Made by a program: the position numbers and the translations under genes. Positions 12,422-23,640 of a stretch of 64,000 nucleotides of DNA are shown here, piece by piece. The first letter of the stretch is position 1. Each line of letters opens with the position of its first letter. The stretch covers positions 5,337,001 through 5,401,000 of the forward strand of contig OZ024718.1 of NCBI GenBank assembly GCA_964016875.1, in the 5' to 3' direction. Source of the DNA: Fallopia convolvulus. Its lineage: Eukaryota > Streptophyta > Magnoliopsida > Caryophyllales > Polygonaceae. The notes below the pieces were generated by a model that had not been told where the DNA came from, did no database searches, and was given only the letters and a program-made list of their open reading frames with translations.

Positions 12422-13599
12422 TGTCACGACAAACCAAACGGGCCTAATATCGATCACCACCCATATTGATTAATTTATTCTCCACATTCAACTTTTCCCC
12501 TTTTATGGACCTATATTAAAAATAAGGTTAGTCCATTCTTTCAAATTTTTTATCTCTTGTTTTTTGATGAAAATACCAATTATTTAAAAACCGTATTAAG
12601 TTTTTCTTTTTAATTGTAAATTTTTATTGCCAATTTGATTAGTTTTATTCTATTAAAAAAACTTAATTAGTTTTTGCTGATTAAAAATATTTTATTATTC
12701 AAAAGTTGATTATTTATACTAGTTATTATGCAAAAATAAAAACTTAATTAGTTTATACATGTCTAATTGGCTAGTTGTTCATAAGATGATTTATTTTTTA
12801 ATTGGTTATTTCCCGCTTTAGTCCCCCTTCAAAACATTCTGGGTCTGCCACTGCCCATATCACTAGTGGATACTGGATACACCTCGATGCTTAGATTTGA
12901 AGAATCCCACATGGTTGTTGAGTTCTATGCTATCTAGAACAAGATTGGTGGGCGATATGTTAAGGTTATTAAGGAGCATGGAGTCTTGAAGATGTGTAGC
13001 TAAGTTGATACTTCACAACTGATCGATGTGTTTCCTAGCTATATATGTTCATGTTTTATTGAACCTCTACTTAGAAAATGTTTGTCGTGATATTTTTTTT
13101 TGGTAGAATGTTTGTCGTGATATTTGATCTGATTTGTTTTCTTTCTACGTTATATAAAAGGGGAAGTTTGTAGCAAGCTGATCGACAAAATCTTTGCAAA
13201 ATGATTTGTGTTGTGCGGCTTCCTTTACATGCCAGTATCAAATTTTCCCTAATGTATATGCAAAATGATTTGTGTTGTGCTCTAATGTATATGTAAAAGA
13301 TATATGTATGCTATAATATAACTGTTAGGAAAAGTAGAATTTTCCCTCTCATGTGATTAAGATAGAAAAGACACAGATTTAAAAACTCACTCCTATTAAT
13401 CTATTATCATACAGTATAAGAAAATAATTTGTACAAATATTAATTAATTTTATGCGGGAAGCTCACCCAAAAAACTCTTAAGCTCTTACTTACTAGTATT
13501 AAATTAATTAGAGAGGATAATTTGTGGGCAAAAGTCTGTTCTTTTTATTATCATAAAGGCATATATATATATATAGGGTTACAATATGACTTAGGCTCC
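12422..13599. other. AT-rich intergenic stretch
   Basis: No gene or complete element is seen. It contains a local repeat of AATGTTTGTCGTGATAT at about 13,075-13,125, the phrase GCAAAATGATTTGTGTTGTG twice (13,196 and 13,259) and a short (AT)n run near 13,562-13,574. Confidence 0.4.
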
Positions 13600-13649
13600 A
13601 AGATAACAAGATAGATATAATAAATATAATCTAGGTCTAATACTTCCTC

Positions 13650-14075
13650 GATCAAGTTGGCGCATGAGGATCAAGAATGCTCAACTTGCCAAGTGAAAAC
13701 TGAAATTGTTGACGACCAAGAGGTTTAGTAAATAGATCCGCAGGCTGTTGATCGGTCGGAACATAAGAATCAACAACGGTGTTGTTTTCAATTTGATCCC
13801 GGACAAAGTGACAGTCAATTTCAATGTATTTTGTGCACTTATGAAAAACAGGATTCGAGGCGATATGTAGAGCTGCCTGACTATCACAATAAAGGCGCAT
13901 AAGCGTAGAATGACGGACACCCAACGTCTGTTAAAGGGACTTGAGCCAAATGAGCTCCGAACAGGTAGAGGCCAAACAGTATGTTGCTTCTTAGTTTTAC
14001 AGGAAATAGGGGAATCACTAAGAAAAACCATAAAACTCTGTGTCGAATTAAGATCTATGTCCAACTGAACCAACT
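13650..14075 (-). mobile_element. Ty1/copia RNase H fragment
   Basis: The minus frame 13,924-13,652 codes MRLYCDSQAALHIASNPVFH, then IEIDCHFVRDQI and PADLFTKPLG. These are the typical copia RNase H end motifs. Upstream, in another frame, DSPISCKTKKQHTV continues the domain, so at least one frameshift is present. The stretch just beyond its 3' end (13,560-13,650) may be LTR remnant. Confidence 0.8.
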
Positions 14076-14489
14076 AGGAGTCCGTCTCGACCTCAACTTT
14101 CTTGTAACCTTCATTCCAAGTGAGTTTAAGGCCTTCATAGATGCCCAAATTATTTTTGATCCTAGTCAATAATTGTTATATTAATTTTTGACATTTTGTT
14201 TAGTAAATAACATTACAATCGATTGTGGCTGAAATTGTATGTTTATATCATGTCATGACTCAAACAGTTGATTGTAAAATACAATTGCTCTTCGGATACG
14301 AAGAGATCATATGCAATTAGTCTTGTTAAGACACCACGATAGTATTAGTGTGTAATTAGTACTAGGACTCAGGGCTTGCTTGGTTCTGAACTATAAAAAT
14401 GTAAATGAAAAGTAATTTATGACTTGTATTATTAACTTTTTTTTATTATTATAATTTTATAGGTTACATAATTAGTTTTACAAACAACA

Positions 14490-14724
14490 AGCGGTTTTAT
14501 GAAAAGGTTGATCAATTTTTGGATAATTTTGAGCAAAAGTTGTCAAATAGGGAGTGATTTCGTAGTATTAAAAATATAAAGTGCTTTTGTTCAACATTTT
14601 GGAAAATAATGGCGCTTTTGTGCAATTTTAATAATAATAATAGTGTGTCGAGTACAAATAAGGGGTAATTTTATTAAAATAAATATAATTTAAAAAAAAA
14701 ACGGTTTTTGGCACCGGACAAAAC
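14490..14724 (+). promoter_or_regulatory. Upstream block shared by the poly-I29 copies (copy A)
   Basis: A block running from TTTTGAGCAAAAGTTGTCAAAT to GGCACCGGACAAAACTTT recurs in front of copies B (about 19,305-19,465), C (23,411-23,640) and D (31,262-31,446). It lies 0.8-1.1 kb before the start codon, ahead of a conserved leader. It could be the common promoter region or an element duplicated with the gene. No TATA box can be fixed. Confidence 0.45.
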
Positions 14725-15527
14725 TTTCAAGTTGCGTCTCCTTGCAAAGAGTCTTTTGGCATCGCTGAGAGAGGCCCGAGCCCTCTATTCCCGTAAGCTC
14801 CATTCTTTAACCTCGTCGCTCAGTTGCCATTTCAATCCCCAGGCTCGATCTTGCTCCATTTAATTCTCCTTTATTCTATTCCGCTCGTAGATCGTAGTTT
14901 CGTTGATGTAGGGTTAGGGTTAGGGTTCCTGTTTTGGGTCAATTTCAGTGGGTGATTTGTGATTTTGCGCCTGATTTCTTTGGCTTCCATATGCAATTTT
15001 ATTTTTGCCTGATTGATTGAGTTGTATCGGTTGAATCTCAACAAAACAATTTAAGCTGCGTTTGTGCTATATATACACTCATCTCTTAGAGTTTGCCCCC
15101 AAATTATTTGTGATTATTCATCTGCTTGTTGAAATTCCATGTTACGATTAACTTTGATCGATACGTTAGATTAATTTTCCAGTTTCTCTGACATAAAGGA
15201 ATTCAGTGAGGAACTTGATAATCTAGTTTTACCTTTGAGCTCTTCATGCGAAGAACCATATTTTAGATAAGAGCTTCAGTTTCCCCTTACATTTTTTTTT
15301 TAATTTGAGTTGGTATGAATTTCTTACACTTTCATCCAGTTTCCCATCCCTGATTTACTTGCCAAATACATTTTTTTTGGATGGAAGATCTACGCTAGTG
15401 GTTAAGATTGATCCTCTTTTTGCGTGTGTGTTGTTTTTATATTTTCAAACCTATTCTAAATGATGTTTTCACTCTCCATTATAGCTGTGATATATAAAAA
15501 AGTGTTCCACAACCAAATTAGGTGGAA
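14725..15527 (+). promoter_or_regulatory. 5' leader of copy A with probable leader intron
   Basis: The leader keeps the same order in copies A, B and D: a CTCGTCGCTCAGTTGC segment, then GGGTTAGGGTTAGGG (about 14,911-14,928 here), then a T-rich stretch, then TTACAG or TTATAG followed by CTGTGAT. It most likely holds a 5' UTR exon and an intron of about 0.6 kb. The exact donor is not settled. Confidence 0.4.
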
Positions 15528-17524
15528 ATGGGAAGGAAAAAACAAGCCAAACTACGCAGGCCAACTCCAGAAGTCGTCGAATTGAACTCGCAGATGAAGC
15601 CTATGCACAGTCAGTCGTCTATCTTGTTCCCCTTCTTCTGATATTTGCTTTTGAGATAATTTTTACTTAGTTTCATTTTCATTCTTATGTTTGTTGTGTG
15701 ATGTTTTTATTGATCGAGCTATGTATGGGACCGGGATGTACAAGGGACTTGATGGGAAAAAGATAGCTATAAGGAATAGGATTAACTAAGACGTGTGTGA
15801 TTTTCAATACTGAAATTGATTTGTTAACCATATGTATATGCAGACTGCGCTGATAGTGAAGCAGAAATCAGACCCACACTCACGGACTTGGAGCCAGATA
15901 AGGCAGTGTGGGCCCTATACGATAGATGGTGCCTGCATTACAACATAGTCAGGACCCCCGAGGAGATAGGTGAGAGGTTCAACATTTTCAAGAAGAATGC
16001 ACGTGAGGTTTTTGAAATGAACCAAATGGACCCGTCTTGCCCGTTTCACCTGTCTTCCTCTTGCGACGACAAAGATTTGTTTGGTCAGTTGTCTAACATG
16101 TTCTCCCCTCTTATGTTATTTGGTTAGAGATGATTTTTATTCATTTTCATTCTTATGCTTGTCATGAAATGTTTATTGATTGAGCTATCTATGGGTTCGG
16201 GATGTACAATATATGGCATGAGTGCATGATTCTATTTTGAGGACCAATGGTTGAAATTGGAAAAAATGTTAGTGCATGCTTAGAGTTTGTTCTTTTGTTA
16301 GCTTGGCTATATTGCTGCCAAAATTTGATCCATCTTTGTGGCAGCTGTGGGTTATTTGAAACAAAAGTTGATATTGCGAAATTAGAAAAAAAAAAAAAAA
16401 GCAAGCTGATAAGGAATAGCATTAAGACGTGTGTGATCTTCAATAAAGAAATTGATTTCTCTTTTTTCTTTTTTATTGGTAATATATAGTATATATATCA
16501 TTTGGATATAGGGATATTATTTAGCTACCAACATTTTATGCAGATTGGTTTGGTGATGAAGAAACGACCCCCACACCCACAGAGACGGACATGAAATCGG
16601 ACGAAGCAGTGATGGACCTATACTATAGATGGTATAGGTCCATCACTGCTTGAGTTGGAGCTGAGGTTTACAACCTTCAAGAATACTGTGACCCACGTTT
16701 TTGAAATGAGCCAAAAGGACTCCAGCATGCAGTATTGCCTGTCCTTCGGGTGCGACGAAATAGATCAGCCCGGTCAGTCTGTCTATCTTGCTCTCCTTTC
16801 TTCTGATATTTTCTTTTGAGAAGGTTTTTGTTTAATTTCATTGTCTAGTGTATGAAAAGGACTGATTTCATCGATCTCCATTCTTATGCAGTTCGCGAAG
16901 TGGCGGTCGTACCCACAGAGAGGGACTTAAAATCAGGCAATGCATTGTTGGGCTTATACCGTAGATACTGCATCTATCACGGGATACACAGGACACCCGA
17001 TATGCTGAAGCAGGGATTCAACACCTTCAAGAAGTGTGTGAAATACGTTTTTGAAAAGAACAACAAGGGCTCCTCTTGCCAGTTCTGCCTAGCGGGTGCT
17101 TGCCACGGCCGCCAAGAATTTATGCCCCGTGAGTCGTCCATCCTGTTCTTCCCTCCTCTGTGATTTGCTTTTGAGATGGTGTTTGTTTGATTTCCTCTTC
17201 ATTCTTATGGTTGCCATGCCGCGTTTATTGATGCCGCGTTCATTCTTATGGTTTGCATGATCTTTTTATGCAGAGGAGCCTGATGGGGATGTCTTTGTCA
17301 GAATCAGGCCCAATCGCTGGGACATGGAATCAGATGAGAAAGTGTGGGTCCTATACCGTAGATGGTGCCTCCATCACAAGCAGCGCAGGACCCTCGAGGA
17401 GATGCGTGAGAGGTTCGATGTTTTCAAGAAGCATGCACAAGAGGTTTTTAACAAGAACCTTGAGTGTCCAGACAAGTACTCCTTGTCACTCTGGGCCGAC
17501 GGATCAGACTTGTGTTGTTGCTGA
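15528..17524 (+). pseudogene. Copy A: poly-I29 gene, exons 3 and 4 fused and broken
   Basis: Exons matching intact copy B are 15,528-15,609 (MGRKKQAKLRRP..), 15,844-16,083 (domain 1, full ERFNIN with GERFNIFKKN), 16,544-16,772 (hybrid), 16,892-17,128 (domain 4) and 17,274-17,524 (domain 5 with stop). The hybrid starts as exon 3 (domain 2) and ends as exon 4 (domain 3); the intron and the neighbouring halves are missing. At the join is a perfect 20-bp inverted repeat (16,604-16,651), and the frame meets a TGA at 16,650-16,652. The hybrid is 229 bases, so it also breaks the frame. Exon ends are phase 1, so skipping the hybrid would restore a frame with domains 1, 4 and 5. Whether that occurs is unknown. 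Confidence 0.8.
16604..16651. repeat. Perfect 20-bp inverted repeat at the copy A deletion junction
   Basis: The left arm 16,604-16,623 (AAGCAGTGATGGACCTATAC) is the exact reverse complement of 16,632-16,651, with an 8-base loop. The left arm is normal exon 3 sequence. The right arm has no counterpart in other copies and replaces the deleted part between exons 3 and 4. Confidence 0.95.
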
Positions 17525-17850
17525 CGTTGAGAGTGATTACTGGTGAGGAGGGAGTCTTGTGAATTCTGATGCGATCCGTAGTTATAACTTGGATCATGTG
17601 AACATAGACATAGAAGGAGAGAATGAAGTTTGATCGTGTATTTGGGTATTTGCATAGCTTAAGGATATAGATATAGAGGAAAATATAGGATAAAAATGAT
17701 ATCTTGATTATATAAATTACAAATATAAATTGTATTAAAAGATATCTTGAAAAAAAGGATAGAAAGAAATATTAACCTCAAGGAAAGTATATTTAAAAGA
17801 TAAGAAAAGTGAAAAGAAAGATCATTAATTCAAAATTTAAAAAAATCAGT
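17525..17850 (+). other. 3' flank of copy A
   Basis: The first 100 bases (GACGTTGAGAGTGATTACTGG through GATCCGTAGTTATAACTTGG) match the 3' flanks of copies B, C and D, and would be 3' UTR. After about 17,640 the sequence is AT-rich and unassigned. Confidence 0.5.
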
Positions 17851-17989
17851 ATAAGGCAACCTAGGCGAGCCAAGGCGAGATGCAGCTCGCCCGGGCGCCC
17901 AGATTGTCTAGGCATTGCCTCTTCCAGGTTGCCTCGCATTGCCTAATGCAGGCGACAGGCATGGCTGGGCGCGCCTTCGCCTCGCCTTT

Positions 17990-18178
17990 TCAAACACTGG
18001 TCTTCCGTCTGCCTAAAACCCAGCCCAACCTTGGGACAATCATGTCCATGTCACATAAAGCTTGCAGCTCATTTGGAGGTTCAGTAAATAGAGTGGAGTT
18101 GCCCACCATCACTCTGCTCTTCTTTGCTAGCCAGTCTGCAGGTTTGTTAGCTCCTCTATTCACCACCTTGAAATGCAC
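17990..18178 (-). mobile_element. LINE-type RNase H fragment
   Basis: The minus frame codes MHFKVVNRGANKPADWLAKK, then FTEPPNELQALCDMDM. This fits the end of the RNase H domain carried by many plant LINE ORF2 proteins (NxxADWLAK and a PP.EL..L tail). The plus-strand ORF over the same bases is taken as a shadow. Confidence 0.55.
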
Positions 18179-18479
18179 TTGCCATCTGGATCAGCTATCA
18201 GTTGGTGAGATTTGGTAATCATGGCAAAAGATTCATTCATTGGCGTGCCAAAAATAAAGTTGAATTTAGAATCCAACGTTCTTAGAATGCATATAAGGTT
18301 GATATTTGCGGACCGTTAGTCCCACGTTATCAACCATTTTAATACTTTATGATATTAATTGATGTATCGACAAGATGGTCACATGTGAGCCTCTTATCAA
18401 TAAGAAATACAACTTTTATTAAACTCTTAGCTCAAATCATTCGATTACGAGATTAATTTTTGGATTATATGATCAAAAG

Positions 18480-18900
18480 AATTAGACTTGATAATGTAGG
18501 AGAATTACTTCCCAAATATTCAATGACTATTGTATGTCAATTAGGATTACATTTGCAGATTTGTTCACAAAATCATTACAACCCAATAAGTTTGAAGAAG
18601 TGTATAAGATCGGAATGAACAGATTTCGAGGAGTACATTGATTTCAGGAAAAAATTATACGCATTATACTCTTTTTCTCTTTGTTCAAGTTTTTCCCCAT
18701 TGAATTTTACCTGACAAGATTTTTAATAAGACAATAATATAAAACGTATACGACAAGTCGTACTCTTTTTCCCTGTGCTATGATTTTTATTCCATTGGGT
18801 TTTTTATAGTCAGGTTTTTAATGAGACAACATATACATAACCCCAAATATGAAGTGGATATTCAAAGGGGAGTGATATAAGATAATACAAGATATGAATC
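18480..18900 (+). mobile_element. Copia RNase H tail and LTR-proximal remnant
   Basis: A plus frame at about 18,540-18,650 reads ITFADLFTKSLQPNKFEEVY then KIGMNRFRG, the usual end of copia polyproteins. The following 250 bases contain two similar TTTTTCCC..ATT..GTTTTTAAT(A/G)AGACAA blocks like a copia LTR. It is old and truncated. Confidence 0.6.
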
Positions 18901-19304
18901 ATTCACCTATAGATTATACGTCCATTTGATTTTTATGATCTCTGTAATTATGGCTCTTATGACCTTCAAATTCATACGCCTTATACAGCTAATATATTTG
19001 TCGTACAAGCCAAATTTTAGCTATAAAACATAAAAGTAGATAGAATTAAATAAAATCTTATAAATATTTAATAATAAATTTGATTCTATAAAAATATATT
19101 TTACATAAATAGATAAAAAAGAATTTGAATAGAAAAATAATAAAATATATGAAAACTAAATGAAATAGAAAAAAAGAGAAAAGTTTATAGAATAATTTTT
19201 TTATAAAATTTAATGATGAAATTGATTTTACTGCAATATTTTTAACATAAATAAATATCAAGGAATTTAATAAAAAATTCTAAATAATATATATGAAAAT
19301 CAAA

Positions 19305-19465
19305 TAATCACAAATATAAAGTGGTTTTGTTCAAATTTTTGGAAACTAATGGTGCTTTTGTGCAATTTTAATAAAAATAGGTGACTTTGTGTCGAGTATG
19401 ACAAATAAGGGGTGATTTTATAAAAATATTTATATTTAGAAAAACGGTTATGGTACCGGACAAAA
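19305..19465 (+). promoter_or_regulatory. Upstream block shared by the poly-I29 copies (copy B)
   Basis: This is the same block as in front of A, C and D, ending GGTACCGGACAAAACTC. The leader follows, with TTAGGGTTAGGGTTACGG at about 19,688-19,705. A leader intron probably ends at TTCCACAG just before the exon with the start codon. Confidence 0.4.
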
Positions 19466-20373
19466 CTCTTGCAAAACTTTGAGGCAGCCTTGTGAGAAAA
19501 AAAAAAGTTCTGTTTTTTGGGTATATATGTTTTGTAGTTCGTTTTATTGATATTCTCCTTCCTTAAGCTCCATTCCCGCAAGCTTCTTCGACCACGTCGC
19601 TCAGTTGCAACTTCAATCTCCAGGCTCGATCTTGCTCCATCTAATTCTCCTTTCTTCTATTTCGCTCGTAGATCTTAGTTTCTTTGATTAGGGTTAGGGT
19701 TACGGTTCTTTTTTGTGTCAATTTCAGTGTGTGATTTGTGATTTTGCGCCTGATTTCTTCGCATTCCCTATTCAATTTTATTTTTGGCTGATTGATTGAG
19801 TTGTATCGGTTGAATCTCAACAAACAATTTCTTTAAGTTGCGGTCGTGCTCTGGTCTATGCTTTTCTTGCTATATATGCTCATCTCGTAGAGTTCGTCCC
19901 CAATATTTGTGATTATTCATCTTCTTGCTGAAATTCCATGTTACGATTTACTTTGATCGATAGGTGGGATTAAATTTTCCAGCTTCTCTGCTGCGTTTTG
20001 CTTCAACATAAAGGAATTCAGTGAATTGGAACTTGATAACCTAGTTTTACCTTTGAGCTCTTCATGCGAAGAACCATATTTTAGATAAGAGCTTCAAAAA
20101 CACAAAATGTTAGTGCCTGCTTAGAGTTTCCCCTATAATTATTTTTTATTTGAGTTGGTATGAATTCTTTCATCCAGTTTCCCATCCCTGATTTACTTGC
20201 AAAAATACAAAATTTGTTTGTTTGGGTGGAAGATCTACGCTAGTAGCATTTGATTGATCCTCTTTTTGTGTGTATTTTGTTTTTGTATATTCTGATCCAT
20301 TCTAAATGACGTTATCACTCTTCATTACAGCTGTGATATATAAACAAGTGTTCCACAGCCAAATTAGATCGAA

Positions 20374-22965
20374 ATGGGCCGCAAAAAACAAGCCAAACTA
20401 CGCAGGCCAATTCCTGAAGTGGTCAATTTGAACTCGCATACGGAGCCTATGCACCGTCAGTCGTCTATTTGTTCCCCCTCTTCTGTTATTTTCTTTGGAG
20501 ATAATTTTTGCTTAGCTTCATTTTCATTCTTATGTTTGTTGTGTGATGCTTTTATTGTTCGAGCTATATATGGGACTGGGATATACGAGGGACTGATGGA
20601 AAAAAGATAGCTATAATGAATAGGATTTAACTAAGACATGTGTGATTTTCAATATTGAAATTGATTTGTTAACCATATGTATATGCAGACTGCGCTGTTA
20701 ATGAAGCAGATATCAAACCCACACTCACGGACTTGGAGCCAGATAAGACAGTGTGGGCCCTATATGATAGATGGTGCCTACATTACAACATAGTCAGGAC
20801 CCCCGAGGAGATGGATGAGAGGTTCAACATTTTCAAGAAGAATGCACATGAGGTTTTTGAAATGAACCGAATGGACCCCTCTTACCCGTTTCACATGTCT
20901 TCCTCTTGCGACGACAAAGATTTGTTTGGTTGGTTGTCTAACATGTTCTCCCCTCTTCTGTTATTTGGTTAGAGATGATTTTTATTCATTTTCATTCCTA
21001 TGCTTGTCATGATATGTTTATTGATTGAGCTATGTATGGGTTCAGGATGTACAATATATGGCATGAGTGCATGATTCTATTTTGAGGATCAATGGTTGAA
21101 ATTGGAAAAAATGTTAGTGCATGCTTAGAGTTTGTTCTTTGTTAGCCTGGCTATATTGCTGCCAAAAATTTGATCCATCGTTGTGGTAGCTGTGCGTTAT
21201 TTGAAACAAAAGTTGATATTGCAAAATTAGAAAAAAGAAAGCTGATAAGGAATAGGATTAAGATGCGTGTGATCTTTAATAAGGAAATTGATCTCTCTCT
21301 CTCTATTTTTTATTGGTAACAGATAGGATACTTATCATATGGATATATAGGGATATTATATAGCTACCGACTTTTTGTGCAGAGTGGTATCGTTATGAAG
21401 AAACGACCCCCATACCCACAGAGAGGGACATGAAATCGGACGAAGCAGTGTTGGACCTATACTATAGATGGTGCCTCTATCACCAGGTACTCAGGACCCC
21501 TGAGGAGATGCAGCAGAGGGTCAAGTACTTCAAGAAGAGTGCAATTCACGCTATTGAAATGAACGAAAAGGATCCCTCATGCCTGTCTAAATGGTGTGAC
21601 AAAATAGATCTACATGGTTAGTCGCCTTTCTTGCTCCCCCCTCTTCTGTTTTCTGTTTTTGAGATGATTTCTATCTAAATCCATCTTCATTCTTATGTTT
21701 GTTGTGATGTATTTATCGATTAAGCTTTGTATGGAATTGGGATGTACAATGTAGGCATGCCTTTATTTTGAGAGCAAATGGTTGAAATTGGAAATGGTGC
21801 TTATTAGAGCTTTTTCTTTGTTGACTGGCTATATTGTTGCCAAAATCAATCCAACATTTTGCAGCAACTGGGTGGTAAGTTGAAATTGCAGAATTAGCAA
21901 GTGCAGATGGAATAAAGAAACTGATCAGGAATGGTTATCAATATGAAAATGATCATTATTGGTAGTAGAATAGGATCTCAACTATACGGTTATAGGGACA
22001 CTATAAATATATAATTGCCATACTTGATATATGCAGGCTGGTCTGGTGGTGAAGAAGATATGACCCTCACACCCACAAAAGGGGACTTGGAATCAGACGA
22101 GGCTTTGATGGAGCTATACCATAGATGGTGCCTTCATCACAAGATACACAGGACACGTGAGGAGATGGAGCTGAGGTTTACAACCTTCAAGAATACTGTG
22201 ACCCACGTTTTTGAAATGAGCCAAAAGGACTCCAGTGTGCAGCATTGCCTGTCCTTCGGGTGCGACGAAATAGATCAGCCCGGTCAGTCATCTATCTTGC
22301 TCTCCCGTCTTTTGATATTTGCTTTTGAGAAGGTTTTTGTTTAGTTCCATCTCCATTCTTATGCAGTTCCCGAAGTGGCAGTCGTACCCACAGAGAGGGA
22401 CTTGAAATCAGGCAATGCATTGTTGGGCTTATACCATAGATACTCCATCTTTTATGGGTATTACCTGACTCCTGAGGTGATGAAGCAGGGATTCAACACC
22501 TTCAAGAAGTGTGTGAAATACGTTTTTGAAAAGAACAAAAAGGGCTCCTCTTGCCAGTTCTGCCTAGCAGGTGTTTGCCACGGCCGCCAAGAATTTATGC
22601 CCCGTGAGTCGTCCATCCTGTTCTTCCCTTCTCTGTGATTTGCTTTTGAGATAGTGTTTGTTTGATTTCCTCTTCATTCTTACAGCATAAAGCTTGCATG
22701 ATCTTTTTATGCAGAGCAGCCTGATGGAATAGCCTTTATCAGAATCAGGCCCAATCGCTGGGACATGGAATCAGATGAGAAAGTGTGGGTCCTATACCGT
22801 AGATGGTGCCTCCATCACGAGCAGCGCAGGACCCTCGAGGAGATGCGTGAGAGGTTCGATGTTTTCAAGAAGCATGCACAAGAGGTTTTTAACAAGAACC
22901 TTGAGTGTCCAGACAAGTACTCCTTGTCAATCTGGGCCGACGGAACAGACTTGTGTTGTTGCTGA
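20374..22965 (+). CDS. Copy B: intact five-domain I29 (ERFNIN) protein
   Basis: Six exons: 20,374-20,455; 20,689-20,928; 21,383-21,616; 22,037-22,282; 22,367-22,603; 22,715-22,965. All introns are GT-AG and phase 1. The product is 429 residues. Residues 1-27 are short and basic (MGRKKQAKLRRP) with no signal peptide. Five I29-like domains follow, one per exon, at about 28-107, 108-185, 186-267, 268-346 and 347-429, each with LYxRWxxxH and the propeptide helix. Domain 1 has the full ERFNIN pattern: E68, R72, F76, N79, V83, N87. Domains 2-4 lose positions (S or T or C for the first N; domain 4 also lacks E and R); domain 5 has H for N. The GxNxFxD motif of true propeptides is not seen, and no papain-like catalytic domain follows. 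The protein ends LCCC. Inhibition of cysteine proteases is inferred from the family; a regulatory or decoy role is possible. Confidence 0.85.
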
Positions 22966-23410
22966 CGTTGAGAGTGATGACGTTGAGTGTCCAGACAAGT
23001 AGTTATAACTTTGGCGTGTATGTGAACATAGTCTTGTATCAAAATTAGATAGTGAAATGATTTTATAAATTTTTAATAGTAAATTGAATTTTATAAAACT
23101 ATTTTCTTACAAAAATAGATAAAAAGAAAGTTGATAGACAAGAAATTAAATATTATGTATGAAAAGTAATTTTTTAAATATGAAATGAGGACAGTATAAC
23201 ACAGTGAAAAAATGGTCAGTTTTTATAATATATATTGATGGATGGATTACAATCTTATGATAAAAAAGTCGTTTAACTCAAGTGGATGTAAAAAATTCCT
23301 TTTGGGAGACTCACCCGCCAAAGCCAAGTGCGCGACCCAAGTCAAACTAGATATAGTCAAGACGAAGCTCTAGCGAATCAGAAAGCAACCAATTAAAAAG
23401 AAAGTCGTTT

Positions 23411-23640
23411 AACAAGCAACATGTGGTTTTATGCAAGGGTTGTTAATTTTCGGATAATTTTGTGCAAAAGTTGACAAATTACGAGTGACTTTGTGTAGAG
23501 TGATTTTGTGTAAAATTTTGGGAAATAACGGGCTTCTTTTGTGAAATTATAATAATATGTGGCGACTTTGTGTAAATTATGGCAAAATAAGGGGTGATTT
23601 TATGATGTTTTGTTCTATTTTTATTTTTTTGGCACCAGCC
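23411..23640 (+). promoter_or_regulatory. Upstream block shared by the poly-I29 copies (copy C)
   Basis: This is a diverged version of the block before A, B and D (GCAAAAGTTGACAAATTACGAG through GGGGTGATTTTATG). It starts only about 450 bases after the stop of copy B, so B and C are direct neighbours. Confidence 0.4.

Noticed and set aside
13562..13576. AT dinucleotide run as a promoter element
   Set aside because: It is a simple microsatellite in transposon relic DNA with no gene in a fitting position.
17374..17655. Minus-strand ORFs opposite the last I29 exons (also at 22,815-23,042, 34,765-35,052 and 26,124-26,393)
   Set aside because: They recur only because the plus-strand exon is duplicated; they cross the exon-intron borders of the supported gene and have no known features.
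17880..18218. A 112-residue plus-strand ORF
   Set aside because: The minus strand of the same interval shows a coherent LINE RNase H fragment, so the plus frame is taken as a shadow.
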